Source of the DNA: Telluria mixta
Lineage (GTDB): Bacteria > Pseudomonadota > Gammaproteobacteria > Burkholderiales > Burkholderiaceae_D
DNA length: 64,000 nucleotides
Assembly: GCF_029223865.1 (NCBI RefSeq)
Contig: NZ_CP119520.1
Coordinates: forward strand, 6,324,001 to 6,388,000
Reading direction: 5' to 3'
The notes beneath the pieces were generated by a model that was given only the letters and a program-made list of their open reading frames with translations, was not told the origin of the DNA and did no database searches. Positions 9,201 through 17,512 of this stretch are shown in pieces; within the stretch, counting starts at the first letter, position 1; each line of letters opens with the position of its first letter. The position numbers were made by a program, and so were the translations under genes.

Positions 9201-10340
9201 TCATTGCTGCAGGCGGCCCCCGAGCGCCAGCGCCGCCGCGAGATTGCGTGCAGCCCGGCGCAGGTTGTCCGCGCCCGCGGCCAGCGCCTCCGCGACGGAA
9301 CACGGCCGGGCGACCGCCGCGACCACGACCTCGATGCCATGCGCGTACACGGCATCCGCGTCCACGGCGAGACTGCCGCCAATGGCGACGACGGGTTTTC
9401 CATGACGGCGCGCGACGTGCGCCACGCCCATCGGCGTCTTGCCGTGCACGGTCTGGCCGTCGATGCGGCCTTCTCCCGTCACGACGAGGTCCGCGTCGCG
9501 CACGGCGGCATCGAGCCCCACGGCCTCCGTCACGATCTCGACGCCGGGCTTGAGCTGCCCTTTCAGGAACACGACCATCGCGGCCGCGATGCCGCCGCCC
9601 GCGCCCGCGCCAGGGCGTTGCGCGATGTCCTGATCGAGGTCGCGTGCGATGACCTCCGCATAATGCGCGAGCGCGGCATCGAGCTGGGCGACCATCGCCG
9701 GCGTCGCACCCTTCTGCGGGCCGAACACGGCCGACGCGCCGCGCGGGCCGGTGAGCGGGTTGTCGACATCGCATGCGATCCGGAACTCGGCCTCGCGCAC
9801 GCGCGGGTCAAGCCTGGAGGCGTCGATGCGGTCGAGGCGCGCCAGGTCCGCGCCGCCCGGACCGAGGTCCCTGCCGTCCGCGTCGAGCAGGCGCACGCCC
9901 AGCGCCTGCAGCATGCCGGCGCCGCCATCGTTCGTCGCGCTGCCGCCCACGCCCAGTATGAAACGCCGCGCGCCCGCATCGAGCGCCGCGCGGATGAGTT
10001 CACCCGTGCCGCGGCTAGTGGCCGTGCGCGGATCGCGCAGGTCGGGCGGCACGCCTTCCAGGCCGCTGGCCGCCGCCATCTCGATCACGGCAAGGTCACC
10101 GCTCACGCCGTAGAATGCATCGACCGTCTGGCCCAGCGGTCCCGTCACGCGCACCTCCACGCGCCGCCCGCCCGTCGCGTCCGTCAGGGCCTGCACGGTG
10201 CCCTCGCCGCCGTCGGCCATGGGCACCTTCACGTACCTGGCATCGGGCCAGACGTCGCGCATGCCGGCCTCGATGGCGTCGGCCACCTGCAGTGCCGTCA
10301 GGCTTTCCTTGAACGAATCGGGGGCGATGACAATCTTCAT
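9201..10340 (-). CDS. glxK: glycerate 2-kinase (GlxK/GarK family)
   Basis: A 379-residue kinase that phosphorylates glycerate with ATP, feeding glyoxylate, glucarate or galactarate breakdown products into glycolysis. MKIVIAPDSFKESLTALQVA, VPMADGGEGTVQALTDAT, ILGVGGSATNDGGAGML and VVTGEGRIDGQTVHGKTP are hallmark blocks of the family. The start is ATG with GAGGAA upstream. It follows an MFS transporter by nine bases and faces a CdaR-type regulator, which supports a glycerate or sugar-diacid role. Confidence 0.93.
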   Translation of the reverse strand: MKIVIAPDSFKESLTALQVADAIEAGMRDVWPDARYVKVPMADGGEGTVQALTDATGGRRVEVRVTGPLGQTVDAFYGVSGDLAVIEMAAASGLEGVPPDLRDPRTATSRGTGELIRAALDAGARRFILGVGGSATNDGGAGMLQALGVRLLDADGRDLGPGGADLARLDRIDASRLDPRVREAEFRIACDVDNPLTGPRGASAVFGPQKGATPAMVAQLDAALAHYAEVIARDLDQDIAQRPGAGAGGGIAAAMVVFLKGQLKPGVEIVTEAVGLDAAVRDADLVVTGEGRIDGQTVHGKTPMGVAHVARRHGKPVVAIGGSLAVDADAVYAHGIEVVVAAVARPCSVAEALAAGADNLRRAARNLAAALALGGRLQQ

Positions 10341-10349
10341 GGGCGTTCC

Positions 10350-11687
10350 TCAGCGGTTGACCAGGCGGGCCGGCACCCGGATCACGAGCACCGCGCCGAC
10401 CAGCAGCACGGTCGATAGAATATACAGGGCGACGTCGGTACTGCCGGTGGTGTCCTTGATCCAGCCTACCAGGAAGGGGCTGACGAAGCCGGCCACCTGG
10501 CCCAGCGAATTGATCAGGGCCAGTCCGCCGGCCGCGGCGGCGCTGCCCAGGAAGGCGGCGGGCAGCGGCCAGAACATCGGCAGGCCGGTCAGCGCGCCCA
10601 TCGTGGCCAGGGTCAGGCCGATCATCACGAGCACCACGTTGTGCGAGAAATTCGCCGCCAGCAGCAGGCCGGCCAGGGCCATCGCCATCGGCACGGCCAG
10701 GTGCCAGCGGCGCTCGCGGCGGGCATCGGCCGAGCGGCCGACGATCACCATGAAGATGCCGGCGAACAGATACGGCAAGGCGCTCAGCCAGCCCACCGTC
10801 GCGGGGTTGTCGAAGCCCAGTGCCTTGATGATCGAGGGCAGCCAGAAGTTGATCGCGTAGACGCCCATCTGGATGCTGAAATAGATCAGGCCCAGCATCC
10901 ACACATGACCGTTGCGCAGTACGCTGGAAAAAGAGTGCACGGCGTGGCTGCTGGCGCGGCGGCCGTGCTCGTCGGCGTCGAGTGCCTGCTTCATCGCAGC
11001 CTTTTCATCGCTGGTCAGCCAGCGCGCATGCTGCAGGCCGTCGGACAGGAAGAACAGCACGGCCACGCCGAGGATCACGGTCGGCAGGCCCTGCAGCAGG
11101 AACAGCCACTGCCAGCCGGCCAGGCCGCCCTGGCCAGTCGCGAAATGGCTCAGCATCCAGCCCGACAGCGGGCCGCCGACCAGGCCCGAGACGGGAATCG
11201 CCGACATGAACAGGGCCATCACCTGGCCGCGCTTCTGCGACGGGAACCAGTTGGTGAAGTAAAACACCATGCCGGGGAAGAACCCGGCCTCGGCCACGCC
11301 GGTGAGGAAGCGCAGCGTGTAGAACGAGACGGGGCTGCTGACGAACATCATCGCCGCGGACAGGCCGCCCCACAGGATCATCATGGCGGCGATCCAGCGG
11401 CGCGCGCCGAGCTTGTGCAGGATGAGGTTGCTCGGTATGCCGCTGGTGACGTAGCCGATGAAGAAGATGCCGGCGCCGAGCCCGTACACGGTCTCGCTGA
11501 GTTTCAGGGCGTCGAGCATTTCCAGCTTGGCGAAGCCGACGTTGACCCGGTCCAGGTAGTTGAACAGGTAGCAGATGAAGATGAAGGGGATCAGGCGCCA
11601 GGTCGCCTTGCGGTATCCGCGTTCGAGGATGGCCGGATCGGCGAAGCCCGCCGGATGGGCCGCGCCCGTGCTCATGCTGTTGCTCAT
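10350..11687 (-). CDS. MFS transporter, anion:cation symporter family
   Basis: A 445-residue, 12-helix major facilitator. YLFNYLDRVNVGFAKLEM and GAGIFFIGYVTSGIPSNLIL are the signature blocks of the ACS branch (hexuronate, galactonate, glucarate, phthalate and tartrate transporters). GVAEAGFFPGMVFYFTNWFP is the conserved helix 4-5 region. The start at 11687 has GGAGAC upstream and opens a normal cytoplasmic tail; an upstream in-frame extension is Cys/Arg-rich and rejected. The kinase downstream suggests uptake of glycerate or of a sugar acid that yields it. Confidence 0.88.
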   Translation of the reverse strand: MSNSMSTGAAHPAGFADPAILERGYRKATWRLIPFIFICYLFNYLDRVNVGFAKLEMLDALKLSETVYGLGAGIFFIGYVTSGIPSNLILHKLGARRWIAAMMILWGGLSAAMMFVSSPVSFYTLRFLTGVAEAGFFPGMVFYFTNWFPSQKRGQVMALFMSAIPVSGLVGGPLSGWMLSHFATGQGGLAGWQWLFLLQGLPTVILGVAVLFFLSDGLQHARWLTSDEKAAMKQALDADEHGRRASSHAVHSFSSVLRNGHVWMLGLIYFSIQMGVYAINFWLPSIIKALGFDNPATVGWLSALPYLFAGIFMVIVGRSADARRERRWHLAVPMAMALAGLLLAANFSHNVVLVMIGLTLATMGALTGLPMFWPLPAAFLGSAAAAGGLALINSLGQVAGFVSPFLVGWIKDTTGSTDVALYILSTVLLVGAVLVIRVPARLVNR

Positions 11688-11820
11688 ATTTGTCTCCGTG
11701 ATGACCGCCATAAGTCGGGCGGCAGACAGCATTATGACGAAAGCGGCACCGCAAATCCTCGGCGGGCGGCACGAGACACGCCGGCTTTTTACGCTTGCTG
11801 ATTGGGCATCTGCACAAAAG

Positions 11821-11839
11821 TGTTCATGTAAGCATAACA
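11821..11839. promoter_or_regulatory. candidate operator in the divergent MFS/cdaR interval
   Basis: An imperfect palindrome, TGTTCATG-TAAG-CATAACA, has near-complementary arms apart from one extra C in the left arm. It lies midway between the divergent genes, 23 bases upstream of the cdaR -35 box. It is a plausible site for the regulator; there is no direct proof. Confidence 0.3.
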
Positions 11840-11861
11840 TTCGCATGCCGGTCTTTGGCGC

Positions 11862-11890
11862 TTGGCACAGTTGCGACGATCGGCTAGCAT
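11862..11890 (+). promoter_or_regulatory. cdaR promoter, predicting a leaderless transcript
   Basis: TTGGCA (11862-11867), a 17-base spacer and TAGCAT (11885-11890) form a good sigma70 promoter. The start codon ATG is at 11897, exactly where transcription should begin. No Shine-Dalgarno sequence precedes it. Confidence 0.5.
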
Positions 11891-11896
11891 GCGTGC

Positions 11897-13045
11897 ATGC
11901 TCGAACTCAGCGCCCGTCTCGCCCAGGACATCGTCAGCCGCACGATGCGGATCATCCCGTTCAACGTCAACGTGATGGATGCGCGCGGCGTGATCCTGGC
12001 CAGCAGCGACGCCGCCCGGGTCGGGGAGCTGCACGACGGCGCCCTGCTCGCGCTGGCGCGGCGTGCGACGGTCGAGGTGGACGCGGCCTCGGCACCGCGC
12101 ATGCACGGCGCACGGCCCGGCATCAACCTGCCGCTGGTCGTGGGTGGCCAGATGTGTGGCGCGGTGGGCCTGAGCGGCGAGCCCGACGCCGTCCGCCAGT
12201 TCGGCGAACTGGTGCGCCTGACGGCCGAGATGATCCTCGAGCAGGCCAGCCTGGCCGGGGAGTTGCAGCGCGACAGCCGCTATCGCGAAGCCTTCGTGCT
12301 GAACCTGATCCGCGGCGATGCCGACGGGCGGCCCGAGCTGGAAGCCTGGGCGCGGCGCCTCGGCCTGGACTTCGGGCGGGTGCAGGCGGTCTTCCTCCTC
12401 GAGCTGCGCGCCGATCCCGCCGACGCCGAACAGACGATCAGCGAGCTCCAGCGCCTGCAACTGGCCCTGCTGGCGCGCCAGCCGGCCCTGCTGTCGGCCA
12501 GCACCGGTTCGTACGACATGGTGATCCTGGATGCGTTCGAAGCCGACGCCGCCACCGTCGAAGCGGCGGCGCGGCGGCGCCAGGCTGCGCTGGCCGCGCT
12601 GGTGCAGGACCTGTGCGTACTGCCCTTCACCCTGACGATGGGGCTGGCCGCGCGCGGCGTCGACGCGGCGGCGGTGTCCTGGCAGAGCGCACGCACGGCC
12701 GCACGCATCGGTCGCCGGCGCGATCCGGCCCGTACGGTGTGGAGCCATTACGAGCTGGCGCTGCCCGTACTCCTGTCGGGCCTGGACACCGGCTGGCAGG
12801 CCGCGCAATTGCGCCTGCCGGTGGCGCGCCTCGCCCGCGACCGCAGCGGCGCGACCCTGCGGCGCACGCTGGACGCCTGGTTCGCCCACAACGAAAGCGC
12901 GGCCGCCACCGCCGCTGCCCTGCACATCCACCGGAATACCCTCGATTACCGGCTGCGCCGGGTCGAGGAATTGACCGGCCTGCTGCTCGCGCGTGCGGAG
13001 GACCGCCTGCTTCTGTACGTGTCGTCGCTGCTAAGCCAGGTTTAA
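11897..13045 (+). CDS. cdaR: CdaR-family (sugar diacid) transcriptional regulator
   Basis: A 382-residue regulator. Residues ~1-135 are a sugar-diacid-binding domain (LSARLAQDIVSRTMRIIPFN opening, INLPLVVGGQMCGAVGLSG). A middle region ~150-300 resembles the CdaR GGDEF-like domain. The C-terminus has a PucR-type helix-turn-helix (ATAAALHIHRNTLDYRLRRV, residues ~335-355). In E. coli CdaR responds to glucarate, galactarate or glycerate and activates genes including the glycerate kinase garK. Here it is divergent from an MFS transporter-glycerate kinase unit, its likely targets. Confidence 0.88.
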   Translation: MLELSARLAQDIVSRTMRIIPFNVNVMDARGVILASSDAARVGELHDGALLALARRATVEVDAASAPRMHGARPGINLPLVVGGQMCGAVGLSGEPDAVRQFGELVRLTAEMILEQASLAGELQRDSRYREAFVLNLIRGDADGRPELEAWARRLGLDFGRVQAVFLLELRADPADAEQTISELQRLQLALLARQPALLSASTGSYDMVILDAFEADAATVEAAARRRQAALAALVQDLCVLPFTLTMGLAARGVDAAAVSWQSARTAARIGRRRDPARTVWSHYELALPVLLSGLDTGWQAAQLRLPVARLARDRSGATLRRTLDAWFAHNESAAATAAALHIHRNTLDYRLRRVEELTGLLLARAEDRLLLYVSSLLSQV

Positions 13046-13056
13046 GCGACAAAGTA

Positions 13057-13086
13057 TTGCAGCATCAACAAAAACCAGTCGATAAT
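13057..13086 (+). promoter_or_regulatory. sigma70-type promoter of the ABC exporter operon
   Basis: TTGCAG (13057-13062), an 18-base spacer and GATAAT (13081-13086) lie directly after the cdaR stop. They are followed by an AAGGAGA ribosome-binding site at 13103-13109. Confidence 0.6.
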
Positions 13087-13114
13087 CCGGCGACCCCGAC
13101 CCAAGGAGACCGCC

Positions 13115-14314
13115 ATCCGCTCACCGCTCCTCCGCCTGCGCCTGCGCTGGTACGCCGTCAGCACGGCGCGCCTGTTGCTGCGCCGCTGGCAGGCCATCAC
13201 GCTCGTCATGGGCGTGCTGGCGTCGGCCAACGCGTCCGCATTCGGCAACCTCGACACGTTTGCCCGCCCGCTCCTGACACTGGTCGCACCGGGCCACGGC
13301 GCCGCATGGCGGATCGGCTATCTGCTCGGCCTGCTGCTGCTTGCCGTCGCCTGGGCCGCCATGCAGCGCGACCAGATCGCGGGCGGTCCGTTCATGGCCT
13401 TCGCCGGATCGCTGCCGTTCACGCCGCGCCAGCGCCGCAACGCCGATCTCGCGGTACTGCTGCTGGCCGATTCGCCGCTGCTGCTCATCACGGCGAGCGC
13501 GCTGGGACTCGCGGCCGGCCGCGGCGCACCGGCCGCGCATGCCGTGCTGTTGTGCGACGTCGCGCTGCTGGCCCTCGTCGCGCAACGGGCCGTGCTGGAA
13601 CGACGGCTTGACGCGTGGATGGGCGTCGCGGCCGGGGCGATGCTGACGGGAGCATGTTTCGGCACGCGCCTGTACCTTGCCGCGAACCTGCTCGTCGGCA
13701 CGGCGGCATTGCTTGCGCTGGTCCTGGCGCCGCGCCCGCGCGCGCAGCGGCGTGCAGGGCGGCCGCGCGCGCGCCGTGCAAGTCCGCTCACCCTGGGCGG
13801 GCGCCATGGCGCCGCGCTGCAGATATCGCTCGCGATCCTCGTACGCGAACGCCGCGGCGAGATGGTCGCAAAAGGCTTGAGCGCCGCTGCCGTCGTGGCG
13901 GCGGCCATCGGCCTCGTGACCCTGTTCGACCGGGATATGCGCAGCTTTCCCACCGTGCTGCTGGCCGAGGGATGCGTCGCCCTGACGTTCAGCGGCCTGT
14001 TTCGCGGCCTGCACCTCGCGCACCGGGCAAGCATGGGCTACGTGGGCGCGCTGCCGCTGCCCGCGGACTGGTGGCGCCCGTACGACCTCGTGGCCGTGCT
14101 CGCGGCCGCCCTGCCGTTCCTGGCCGCGCTGACGGCATACGCCCGGGCCATCGGCGCCGCGCCGCCCGCGCACCTGGCGGCGGCGCTGGCCGCGAACGCG
14201 GCCCTGCTGTGCGCACTGCGCACGCCCCAATTGATCAGCGACCGGCATGCCGTCGTCCTGGCGACCGTGCTGGCGGGCTGCTGGACGGCGGCGACGATGG
14301 CGTACCTGCTTTAG
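13115..14314 (+). CDS. ABC-type exporter membrane subunit, apparent AUC start codon
   Basis: About 399 residues with some ten hydrophobic segments (for example IGYLLGLLLLAVAWAAMQRD and LAVLLLADSPLLLITASALG) and an Arg-rich N-terminus. It has no recognisable enzymatic motif. It is followed nine bases later by an ABC ATPase, so it is probably the permease of a two-component exporter. The frame has no ATG, GTG or TTG near its ribosome-binding site. AAGGAGA is spaced five bases from ATC at 13115, and the first NTG of the normal kinds is TTG at 13175, with no Shine-Dalgarno. Either AUC initiates or an ATG has been lost. The transported substrate is unknown. Confidence 0.6.
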   Translation: MRSPLLRLRLRWYAVSTARLLLRRWQAITLVMGVLASANASAFGNLDTFARPLLTLVAPGHGAAWRIGYLLGLLLLAVAWAAMQRDQIAGGPFMAFAGSLPFTPRQRRNADLAVLLLADSPLLLITASALGLAAGRGAPAAHAVLLCDVALLALVAQRAVLERRLDAWMGVAAGAMLTGACFGTRLYLAANLLVGTAALLALVLAPRPRAQRRAGRPRARRASPLTLGGRHGAALQISLAILVRERRGEMVAKGLSAAAVVAAAIGLVTLFDRDMRSFPTVLLAEGCVALTFSGLFRGLHLAHRASMGYVGALPLPADWWRPYDLVAVLAAALPFLAALTAYARAIGAAPPAHLAAALAANAALLCALRTPQLISDRHAVVLATVLAGCWTAATMAYLL

Positions 14315-14323
14315 GAGAAGACC

Positions 14324-14968
14324 GTGCTGCGCTTCGAGAACGTGAGCAAATCGTATGGATCCCGTCCCGTCCTGCAAGGGAGAACGGGACACTTCGCAGC
14401 CGGCGCTTACGCGTTGCGGGGTCCGAACGGCATCGGCAAATCGACGCTGCTGCGCGCGCTGGCCGGCGTGGACGAGGCGGACGGCGGCGACATCGTCATC
14501 GACGGGCACGCCCTGGGCGCACAACCGGCCGCCGCGAAATCCCGGCTGTCCTACGCGCCGGACGAGTGTCCCGTGTACCCGTTCGTCACGGGCCGCGAAC
14601 TGCTGGCGTTCGTGGCCTGGGCCAAGCGCTGCGCCATCCCGGACAAGGTCACGCACATCGTCGAGCGCTTCGGCCTCGCCCGCCATCTCGACACGCGCTG
14701 CGGCGCCATGTCGCTGGGTACGCAAAAGAAGCTGATGCTGGCGGCAGCGTGGATCGGGGAACCCGCCGTGCTGCTGCTCGACGAACCGTCCAACGGCCTC
14801 GATGCGGACGCGCGCGCCGTGCTCATCGACCTGCTGGCGGCGCAGCGGGAAAGCTCGGTCGTCTTCATGTCCACGCACGACAAGGCGTTCGCGGATGCGA
14901 TCGGCGCGGCGGTAGTGGAATTCGAAACCCTGACGGATCGTGAACATGTCGTGCACTCTGCAGTTTAG
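14324..14968 (+). CDS. ABC transporter ATP-binding protein
   Basis: A 214-residue ATPase with Walker A GPNGIGKST (residues ~34-42), signature region MSLGTQKKLMLAAAW (LSGGQ degenerated to MSLGT), Walker B VLLLDEPSNGLD and H-loop MSTHDKAF. It starts at GTG with AGGAGA upstream. It resembles the short ATPases of CcmA-like ABC-2 exporters and pairs with the preceding membrane protein. Its stop overlaps the start of the GNAT gene by about 20 bases. Confidence 0.85.
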   Translation: MLRFENVSKSYGSRPVLQGRTGHFAAGAYALRGPNGIGKSTLLRALAGVDEADGGDIVIDGHALGAQPAAAKSRLSYAPDECPVYPFVTGRELLAFVAWAKRCAIPDKVTHIVERFGLARHLDTRCGAMSLGTQKKLMLAAAWIGEPAVLLLDEPSNGLDADARAVLIDLLAAQRESSVVFMSTHDKAFADAIGAAVVEFETLTDREHVVHSAV

Positions 14969-15395
14969 ACGCGCAACCCACGCCGACATCCCCGCCATGT
15001 CGCGCATCCGCCTGGCCGTCACCGAGAACGCCTTGCGCGACCCCACGCGGATCACCGTCGCGATGTACGAGGATTACCTGGAACGGTCGGGCCGCGGCTG
15101 GGTCGCGGAAGCGGATGGCGAGATCGTCGGGTTCAGCTACGCGGACAATGCGAACGCTTCGATCTGGGCGCTCTTCATCCAGCCGGGCCAGGAAGGACGT
15201 GGACTCGGCAAGGCATTGCTCGAGCAGGCGACGGACTGGCTGTTCGCGCAAGGCCACGCGCAGATCCGCCTGACGACGGGCGCCGGCACCCGCGCGGACC
15301 GCTTTTATGCGGCCCGGGGCTGGCGCCGCGATCCCGTCGGCGAGTCCGAGATCGCGTACACGCTGGCGCGGCCGGTGGTATCCTTGACGCCATGA
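14946..15395 (+). CDS. GNAT family N-acetyltransferase
   Basis: About 149 residues, a complete GNAT domain. RRATHADIPAMSRIRLAVTE is the first strand and helix. WALFIQPGQEGRGLGKALLE contains the acetyl-CoA pyrophosphate loop (Q/RxxGxG/A). RFYAARGWRRD is the C-terminal motif. The start was taken at ATG 14946; GTG 14940 is an alternative. It overlaps the ABC ATPase upstream and shares ATGA with the next gene, so it is part of one transcript. The acceptor substrate is unknown. Confidence 0.85.
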   Translation: MSCTLQFRRATHADIPAMSRIRLAVTENALRDPTRITVAMYEDYLERSGRGWVAEADGEIVGFSYADNANASIWALFIQPGQEGRGLGKALLEQATDWLFAQGHAQIRLTTGAGTRADRFYAARGWRRDPVGESEIAYTLARPVVSLTP

Positions 15396-15739
15396 CTACC
15401 GATTCCGACATTGAACTGTCCGGCCCATTCCAGGCCAAGGACGCCAACGGCCGTACCCTCGACGTCAAGTCGATCCGCATTTTCGACGAGGGCTACGGGA
15501 TCATCGACGTATACGTGAAATTCAAGGACCGGCTCGAGCCCGGCGCCTACAAGGATCCCGTGCTCGTGCGCGCCATCATCGAGCGGCTGCGCGCCGTCGG
15601 CTACAAGGGGCCGGACTTCGGCCACAGCGATCCGGGCCTGCAGGAGAGCCGTCTCATCGTGCTCGAAGCGCCCGAGGAATTCGCGCCGTTCGCTAAAGCC
15701 AAGGGCTGGAAGAACCTCGCCGAGGACTTCGACGAATAA
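15392..15739 (+). CDS. conserved-looking hypothetical protein, 115 residues
   Basis: An acidic soluble protein with alternating strands and helices (IRIFDEGYGIIDVYVKFKD, VLVRAIIERLRAVGYKGPD) and no signal peptide or membrane segment. Its ATG overlaps the GNAT stop by four bases, so it is translationally coupled. No family is recognised. The strong codon bias and the coupling argue that it is a real gene. Confidence 0.7.
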   Translation: MTTDSDIELSGPFQAKDANGRTLDVKSIRIFDEGYGIIDVYVKFKDRLEPGAYKDPVLVRAIIERLRAVGYKGPDFGHSDPGLQESRLIVLEAPEEFAPFAKAKGWKNLAEDFDE

Positions 15740-15807
15740 CGTGTCATTTCCCGCCGATCTGGTCCCCGGCGAAATCAGATTGTTTCGTGATACACGCGCC
15801 GGCCGCC

Positions 15808-15835
15808 TTGCGGTTGGCGTGCTCCGCCCTAGACT
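15808..15835 (+). promoter_or_regulatory. possible promoter of the secreted 136-residue protein
   Basis: TTGCGG, a 16-base spacer and TAGACT lie 85 bases before the start codon at 15921. The match is moderate. The rest of the 181-base interval shows no other feature. Confidence 0.35.
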
Positions 15836-15920
15836 GGGATGACCACACCGGCGGCCGACATCGTGCCGTTGCGACGCGATGCCTGACCGAAGTCTCCATG
15901 CACTTCGTGAAGGAACGATC

Positions 15921-16331
15921 ATGCGTCACCTGTCCCTGATGCTTATTCCCGCCCTGCTCCTGCCCGCGTCCGGCACGCAGGCGCAAACCCTGCGGACGGA
16001 CGACCCCGTCGCCGTCGTCCAGGTCAAACCACTCGACGGGCCCTACCGCCTGCGCAACGAACAGGCCCGGCAGATCGCGGGCACGTACGAGATGTCGAAC
16101 GGCTGGTCCATCGACGTGCGTCCCGACATGCGCCACGTGGACGTCGCCATCGACAGGAACAGGCCGCTGCGGCTCCTCGCGGTTTCGTCCAGAAAATTCG
16201 TATCCGGCGACGGCAATGTGACCATGGAATTCAGCCACGGCAACGACGACAACGACATGACGTTGCGCTATGTGCCAGGCCTGGGCATGGCCGAAGTCGT
16301 ACTCACCTCGGCATCGTTCGCGCAGCGCTAG
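15921..16331 (+). CDS. hypothetical secreted protein, 136 residues
   Basis: A Sec signal peptide (MRHLSLMLIPALLLPASG, cleavage near TQAQ) leads a small all-beta-looking periplasmic domain (GTYEMSNGWSIDVRPDMRHV, RLLAVSSRKFVSGDGNV). AAGGA precedes the ATG at 15921; the open extension upstream lacks a signal sequence. It converges with the next gene and overlaps it by four bases. No family is recognised. Confidence 0.7.
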   Translation: MRHLSLMLIPALLLPASGTQAQTLRTDDPVAVVQVKPLDGPYRLRNEQARQIAGTYEMSNGWSIDVRPDMRHVDVAIDRNRPLRLLAVSSRKFVSGDGNVTMEFSHGNDDNDMTLRYVPGLGMAEVVLTSASFAQR

Positions 16332-16741
16332 GGCCGCGACGCCCCGAACAGGTCGTGCGCATCGAGGATCGCGTACGTGATCTCGGGATGACGCTCCAGC
16401 ACCTTGCGCACGGCCGCCGGCACGGATTGGCGCACCTTCTTGCACAGGCCGGGGCGGTCTTCCAGCACGATGAGGATGCCGCGCAAGGTGCGCACTTCGT
16501 TCGGGCCGGGCGTGATTCTCAATTCCACGCCGAGGTTGGCGCGGATGCGGTCTTGCAGGCGCTGGAGCTCGGCGTAACTGGAGACGGCGTCGATGCGGTC
16601 GAGCAGCTTTTGCTCTTCCGTGCGCGTGAGGCGCAGCGGGCGCAGGTCCGCGTCCGGATCGGCGAGCAGGATCTCGCGCTCGCAGACGCAGGCGCCGGGG
16701 GGACATTCGGTGCGGATGGGTATCGATGCTTGTTGCAACAT
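16328..16741 (-). CDS. hypothetical protein with Cys-rich N-terminus, 137 residues
   Basis: A soluble protein. An N-terminal segment with three cysteines (ECPPGACVCER) is followed by a basic, helical region (RLTRTEEQKLLDRIDAVSSY, LQRLQDRIRANLGVE) and a C-terminal strand-helix unit (YAILDAHDLFG). The cysteines could bind metal. No family is recognised. There is no clear Shine-Dalgarno, so the exact start is uncertain. It lies 36 bases downstream of the Mut7-C gene on the same strand. Confidence 0.55.
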   Translation of the reverse strand: MLQQASIPIRTECPPGACVCEREILLADPDADLRPLRLTRTEEQKLLDRIDAVSSYAELQRLQDRIRANLGVELRITPGPNEVRTLRGILIVLEDRPGLCKKVRQSVPAAVRKVLERHPEITYAILDAHDLFGASRP

Positions 16742-16777
16742 GGGTTCACGCTGTCAACGGATTGCTCGTCCGGGAAG

Positions 16778-17512
16778 CTAGTGTATCTCATTCAGCACAC
16801 CCGCCATGCGCTGCCAGTGCGAGCCCTTCCAGAACACGCCGTGGCAACAGTCGCACGTGCTGAACTCGTCCTGCGTCGCAGCCACGCGCGGCGGCAGCCG
16901 GTCCAGCACCTCTTCTTTTGCGATGGACCGCAGCGGCGCATTGCACGACAGGCACAGCGTGAACGGGCGCATGCGCTCGGCCAGGCCGAAGCGCTCGACC
17001 ACTTCGCGTAATTGCTCCTCCGCCTTCAGCGCCCGCACGTAGCAGCCGTGCGCGATGCCGCGGCGCTTGAGCAGTTCGCGGTCGCGCGTCAGCACTGCGC
17101 GGCCATCGTCGAGCGCGATCGCTTCGACCTCGGCGTCGTTCAACGTATTGCGGTAGATGGTGTCGAACCCCGCCATTCTCAACAGCCGCGCGAGGCCGCC
17201 GAGGTGCGCATCCGCGACGAAGCGCGCGCGGCCCGGCGGACGCTGGTCCAGCCGCGCCACGTCGGCCACGTCGAAGGACGTGAAGCGCGGATAGACGGCG
17301 ATGCGGTCGCCCTCTTCCAGGATGTCGTCCAGGCCCCTCGGTTCGCCGTTCAGGAGCACGAGCTCGACCTCCGTGTGCGGCACCCCGAGCGCCTCGATCA
17401 TGTGCTTGGTCGTGGCGGCACGCGCGCAGGGCGTCGCGAAGGAGCGTCCGCGCCGCTCGCGCGCGAGGAAGTCGTTCAGCTCGCCGTAGAAGCGGAAGGT
17501 CGCGCTGACCAT
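16778..17512 (-). CDS. Mut7-C RNase-domain protein with N-terminal ubiquitin-like domain
   Basis: A 244-residue two-domain protein. Residues 1-85 form a ubiquitin-like Mut7-C_ub fold (ATFRFYGELNDFLARERRGR ... VELVLLNGEPRGLDDILEEG). Residues ~95-240 form the Mut7-C PIN-like RNase domain. RFVADAHLGGLARLLRMAGF carries the catalytic Asp, VLTRDRELLKRR follows, and a zinc-ribbon-like part has CLSC and CDCC pairs. Predicted activity is ribonuclease; the target is unknown. Its first 37 bases overlap the end of the upstream DUF72 gene in another frame. Confidence 0.87.
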   Translation of the reverse strand: MVSATFRFYGELNDFLARERRGRSFATPCARAATTKHMIEALGVPHTEVELVLLNGEPRGLDDILEEGDRIAVYPRFTSFDVADVARLDQRPPGRARFVADAHLGGLARLLRMAGFDTIYRNTLNDAEVEAIALDDGRAVLTRDRELLKRRGIAHGCYVRALKAEEQLREVVERFGLAERMRPFTLCLSCNAPLRSIAKEEVLDRLPPRVAATQDEFSTCDCCHGVFWKGSHWQRMAGVLNEIH

